NCBI GenBank assembly: GCA_046703825.1
Contig: JBJKSO010000066.1
Span: 1-16,324, forward strand
Length of the DNA: 16,324 nt
Source: JBJKSO01 sp046703825
GTDB lineage: Bacteria; Chloroflexota; Dormibacteria; Aeolococcales; Bog-877
Direction: 5' to 3'
Made by a program: the position numbers and the translations under genes. Positions 14,829-16,324 of the stretch are shown here, in pieces; positions within the stretch are counted from its first letter, which is position 1; every line of letters starts with the position of its first letter. The notes beneath the pieces were generated by a model, which was not told the DNA's origin, searched no databases, and saw only the letters and a list, made by a program, of their open reading frames with translations.

Positions 14829-15256
14829 CGGTCTAGGCGGGGCAGTCTGGCGCAGCTGGCGCAGGTGCCGTGGCCGAGAAGCTCCACCCGTGCCAGCCTG
14901 AACCCGTGGGGCAAGGCTGCGCTCTCCACCCACACCGGCACCTCGGGCGCGCTGACGTCGAAGGTCCGCCCGCAGCGGTCGCAGACCAGGTGCTGGTGGG
15001 ACTCGGTGCCGGCCCGGACCGCCTCGTAGCTGGTGGCGCGACCCAGCATCACCCGGCGGACCAGGCCCATCTCCACCAGCAGGTCGAGGGTGCGGTAGAC
15101 GGTCGTGCGCTGGACTCCCGGGAGGGTGCGAGCGATGCTGGCGCAAAGCTCGTCGGCGGTGGCGTGGCCGGGCTGCTCCAAAAGGGCGGCGTAGATCATC
15201 CGCCGCTGGGGGGTCAGCCGCCTTCCCTGCTCTCGCAGCGACTCCAGCCCGTCCAT
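14825..15256 (-). CDS. Fur-family metal-responsive transcriptional regulator
   Basis: This 143-residue repressor binds DNA when loaded with metal or when not oxidised. The N-terminal winged helix includes RLTPQRRMIYAALLEQPGHATADEL (partly quoted) and the recognition helix VQRTTVYRTLDLLVEMGLV. The C-terminal dimer domain has the metal motif HQHLVCDRCG (His87, His89, Cys92, Cys95), and a second CxxC at Cys132/Cys135 that completes a structural zinc site. The subtype (Fur, Zur, Nur or PerR) cannot be fixed by eye; the promoter palindrome favours a Nur- or Fur-like site. ATG 15256 lies six bases after a TAAGAT -10 box, so the mRNA is leaderless. The operator lies upstream of that box, suggesting autoregulation, and it also faces the divergent Fe-S carrier gene. 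Confidence 0.9.
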   Translation of the reverse strand: MDGLESLREQGRRLTPQRRMIYAALLEQPGHATADELCASIARTLPGVQRTTVYRTLDLLVEMGLVRRVMLGRATSYEAVRAGTESHQHLVCDRCGRTFDVSAPEVPVWVESAALPHGFRLARVELLGHGTCASCARLPRLDR

Positions 15257-15262
15257 GGCCTG

Positions 15263-15268
15263 ATCTTA
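15263..15268 (-). promoter_or_regulatory. -10 box implying a leaderless fur-family mRNA
   Basis: TAAGAT on the minus strand ends six bases before the ATG at 15256. No ribosome site is present. The -35 region at 17 bases (AGTTGC) lies inside the palindromic operator at 15273-15289. Confidence 0.5.
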
Positions 15269-15272
15269 ACTG

Positions 15273-15289
15273 TTGCTACTCAATTGCAA
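15273..15289. promoter_or_regulatory. Nur/Fur-like operator in the divergent promoter
   Basis: TTGCTA-N5-TTGCAA (plus strand) fits the Nur box form tTGCaa-N5-ttGCAA in all but one or two bases, and embeds a GTTGC...GCAAC inverted repeat (15272-15276, 15286-15290). It covers the spacer and -35 area of the Fur-family gene and lies 27 bases upstream of the Mrp -10. Autoregulation, and metal control of the Fe-S carrier, are inferred. Confidence 0.5.
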
Positions 15290-15315
15290 CTTAGGACCCC
15301 CGCCGCGGGCTTTCG

Positions 15316-15321
15316 TATGAT
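15316..15321 (+). promoter_or_regulatory. -10 box of the Mrp/ApbC gene
   Basis: TATGAT, five of six consensus bases, ends nine bases before the ATG at 15331. The leader would be zero to three bases, or GAGGG at 15323-15327 may act as a ribosome site if initiation occurs upstream. No -35 is evident. Confidence 0.45.
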
Positions 15322-15330
15322 CGAGGGTAG

Positions 15331-16324
15331 ATGGTTCCGAACGTGCTCGCCCAGCTTGAGGACGCCCTCGCCAAGGTGCAGGATCCCGAGCTGCATCGCC
15401 CCCTGATGCAGCTCGGGATGCTGAAGAACCTCCGCCTCGAGGACTCCACGGTGAAAGTCCGGGTGGTGCTGACCACTCCCGCCTGCCCGCTCAAGGAGCG
15501 CATCCAGACCGAGATCGAGCAGGCGGTGATCGGGGTGGTCCCGGGGGTGGCCCGGGTCGAGCTGGAGTGGGATGCCGACGTCTCCCGGACCCGCGGTGCC
15601 ATGGGAAGGCAGGAGATCCCCGGCGTTCGCAACATCATCGCGGTCAGCGCGGGCAAGGGCGGGGTGGGCAAGACCACCGTCGCCGTCAATCTCGCCTTCG
15701 CCCTGCTGGCCACCGGCGCCCGGGTGGGGCTGCTCGACGCCGACATCTACGGCCCGAACGTCCCGGTCATGCTCGGGCTGGATCAGCGCCCCGAGGGCCG
15801 GGACGGCCACATCGTGCCGCTGCTCAAGGACGGGCTCAAGGTGCTGTCGATCGGCAACATCATCGATCCCGAGAAGCCGGTGATCTGGCGCGGCCCGATG
15901 CTGGCCGGTGCCCTGCGCCAGTTCCTCTTCGAGGTGGACTGGGGTCAGCTCGACTATTTGGTCTGCGATCTGCCGCCTGGCACCGGCGACGTCCAGCTCA
16001 CCCTGGCACAGTCCATCCCCCTCACCGGCGCCGTGGTGGTCACCACCCCCCAAGACGTCTCCCTCGCCGACGTCGGCCGCGGGATCGTCATGTTCCAGCA
16101 GCTGCGGGTTACCGTCCTCGGCGTGATCGAGAACATGAGCGGCTTCGTCTGCCCCCACTGCGGCGAGCCCACCGACATATTCAGCCGGGGCGGCGGCCGG
16201 GAGCTGGCCGAGCGTCGGGGCCTCCCCTTCCTGGGTGAGATCCCGCTGGATCCGGGGGTGCGGCTGGGCGGCGGGGGGGGGCAGCCGCTGGTGCAGGCGC
16301 AGCCCCACTCCCCGCCGGCGGGCG
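15331..16324 (+). CDS. mrp: Mrp/ApbC-family Fe-S cluster carrier ATPase (3' partial)
   Basis: This P-loop ATPase would bind and deliver iron-sulfur clusters to apoproteins in the cytoplasm. The 331 visible residues begin with a DUF59/MIP18 domain (about 5-85), followed by the deviant Walker A motif GKGGVGKTT near residue 108, LLDADIYGPNVP, the WRGPMLAGAL segment, LPPGTGDVQLTLAQ, and the Cys-Pro-His-Cys pair at 274 and 277 that ligates the bridging cluster in this family. The frame continues into the edge of the window, so roughly the last 20-40 residues are missing. A run of nine G bases at 16273-16281 does not break the frame: the following PLVQAQPHSP still matches the family. It is divergent from the Fur-family gene and shares its operator region. 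Confidence 0.94.
   Translation, partial: MVPNVLAQLEDALAKVQDPELHRPLMQLGMLKNLRLEDSTVKVRVVLTTPACPLKERIQTEIEQAVIGVVPGVARVELEWDADVSRTRGAMGRQEIPGVRNIIAVSAGKGGVGKTTVAVNLAFALLATGARVGLLDADIYGPNVPVMLGLDQRPEGRDGHIVPLLKDGLKVLSIGNIIDPEKPVIWRGPMLAGALRQFLFEVDWGQLDYLVCDLPPGTGDVQLTLAQSIPLTGAVVVTTPQDVSLADVGRGIVMFQQLRVTVLGVIENMSGFVCPHCGEPTDIFSRGGGRELAERRGLPFLGEIPLDPGVRLGGGGGQPLVQAQPHSPPAG

Noticed and set aside
16273..16281. Possible frameshift in mrp at the nine-G run
   Set aside because: The frame after the run still encodes a family-like PLVQAQPHSP sequence, so no indel is needed.
15280..16308. A 342-residue minus-strand frame opposite mrp
   Set aside because: It is antisense to the Mrp ATPase, whose P-loop and CPHC motifs are unmistakable; the shadow has no domain.

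Overview
This window comes from a high-GC, probably monoderm bacterium of the Actinobacteria / Chloroflexota / Dormibacterota type. The pointers are a secreted LysM-CHAP wall hydrolase, an LppX/LprG-like lipoprotein, HadAB-style split dehydratases, a K+-independent proton pyrophosphatase, frequent GTG/TTG starts and several genes whose -10 box lies so close to the start codon that the mRNA must be leaderless. Genus or phylum cannot be fixed from this sequence alone.

Layout. (1) 1-2880, minus strand: a catabolic or transport operon with visibly lower GC than the rest (for example 29/60 G+C at 661-720 against 48/60 at 8941-9000). Its order is small SAF-domain UxaA subunit, large UxaA-family lyase subunit, then an NMT1/SsuA-type substrate-binding lipoprotein. 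A sigma70-like promoter and a FadR/GntR-like palindrome precede it. (2) 3004-3099, minus strand: selC, the selenocysteine tRNA (UCA anticodon, long variable arm, encoded CCA), with a hairpin terminator on its 3' side. The low-GC block abuts the tRNA 3' end, as a genomic island would, but no integrase or second attachment site is in view. (3) 3202-5585: a soluble GAF hybrid histidine kinase overlapping an OmpR-type response regulator. (4) 5620-7290: a LysE/RhtB exporter converging on the LysM-CHAP hydrolase, which has a structured leader. (5) 7369-10990: a lipid module of two MaoC/HadA-HadB dehydratase subunits, an acyl-CoA dehydrogenase, a divergent LppX-like lipoprotein (probable CTG start) and a FabG-like SDR. 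(6) 11125-12209: a two-zinc-ribbon protein converging on a CinA N-domain protein. (7) 12401-14828: the membrane pyrophosphatase and a small coiled-coil protein of unknown function. (8) 14825-16324: a Fur-family regulator divergent from an Mrp/ApbC Fe-S carrier that runs off the window, with a Nur/Fur-like operator between them.

Most genes are housekeeping or familiar accessory functions. I see no CRISPR array, no insertion sequence and no clear novel defence system. The most unusual signals are the selC acceptor-stem mismatches and the composition step beside it, the cysteine-poor UxaA subfamily, the repeated leaderless spacing, the Fur operator, the c-di-AMP-riboswitch-like leader, and two convergent gene pairs whose stop codons share one CTAG.
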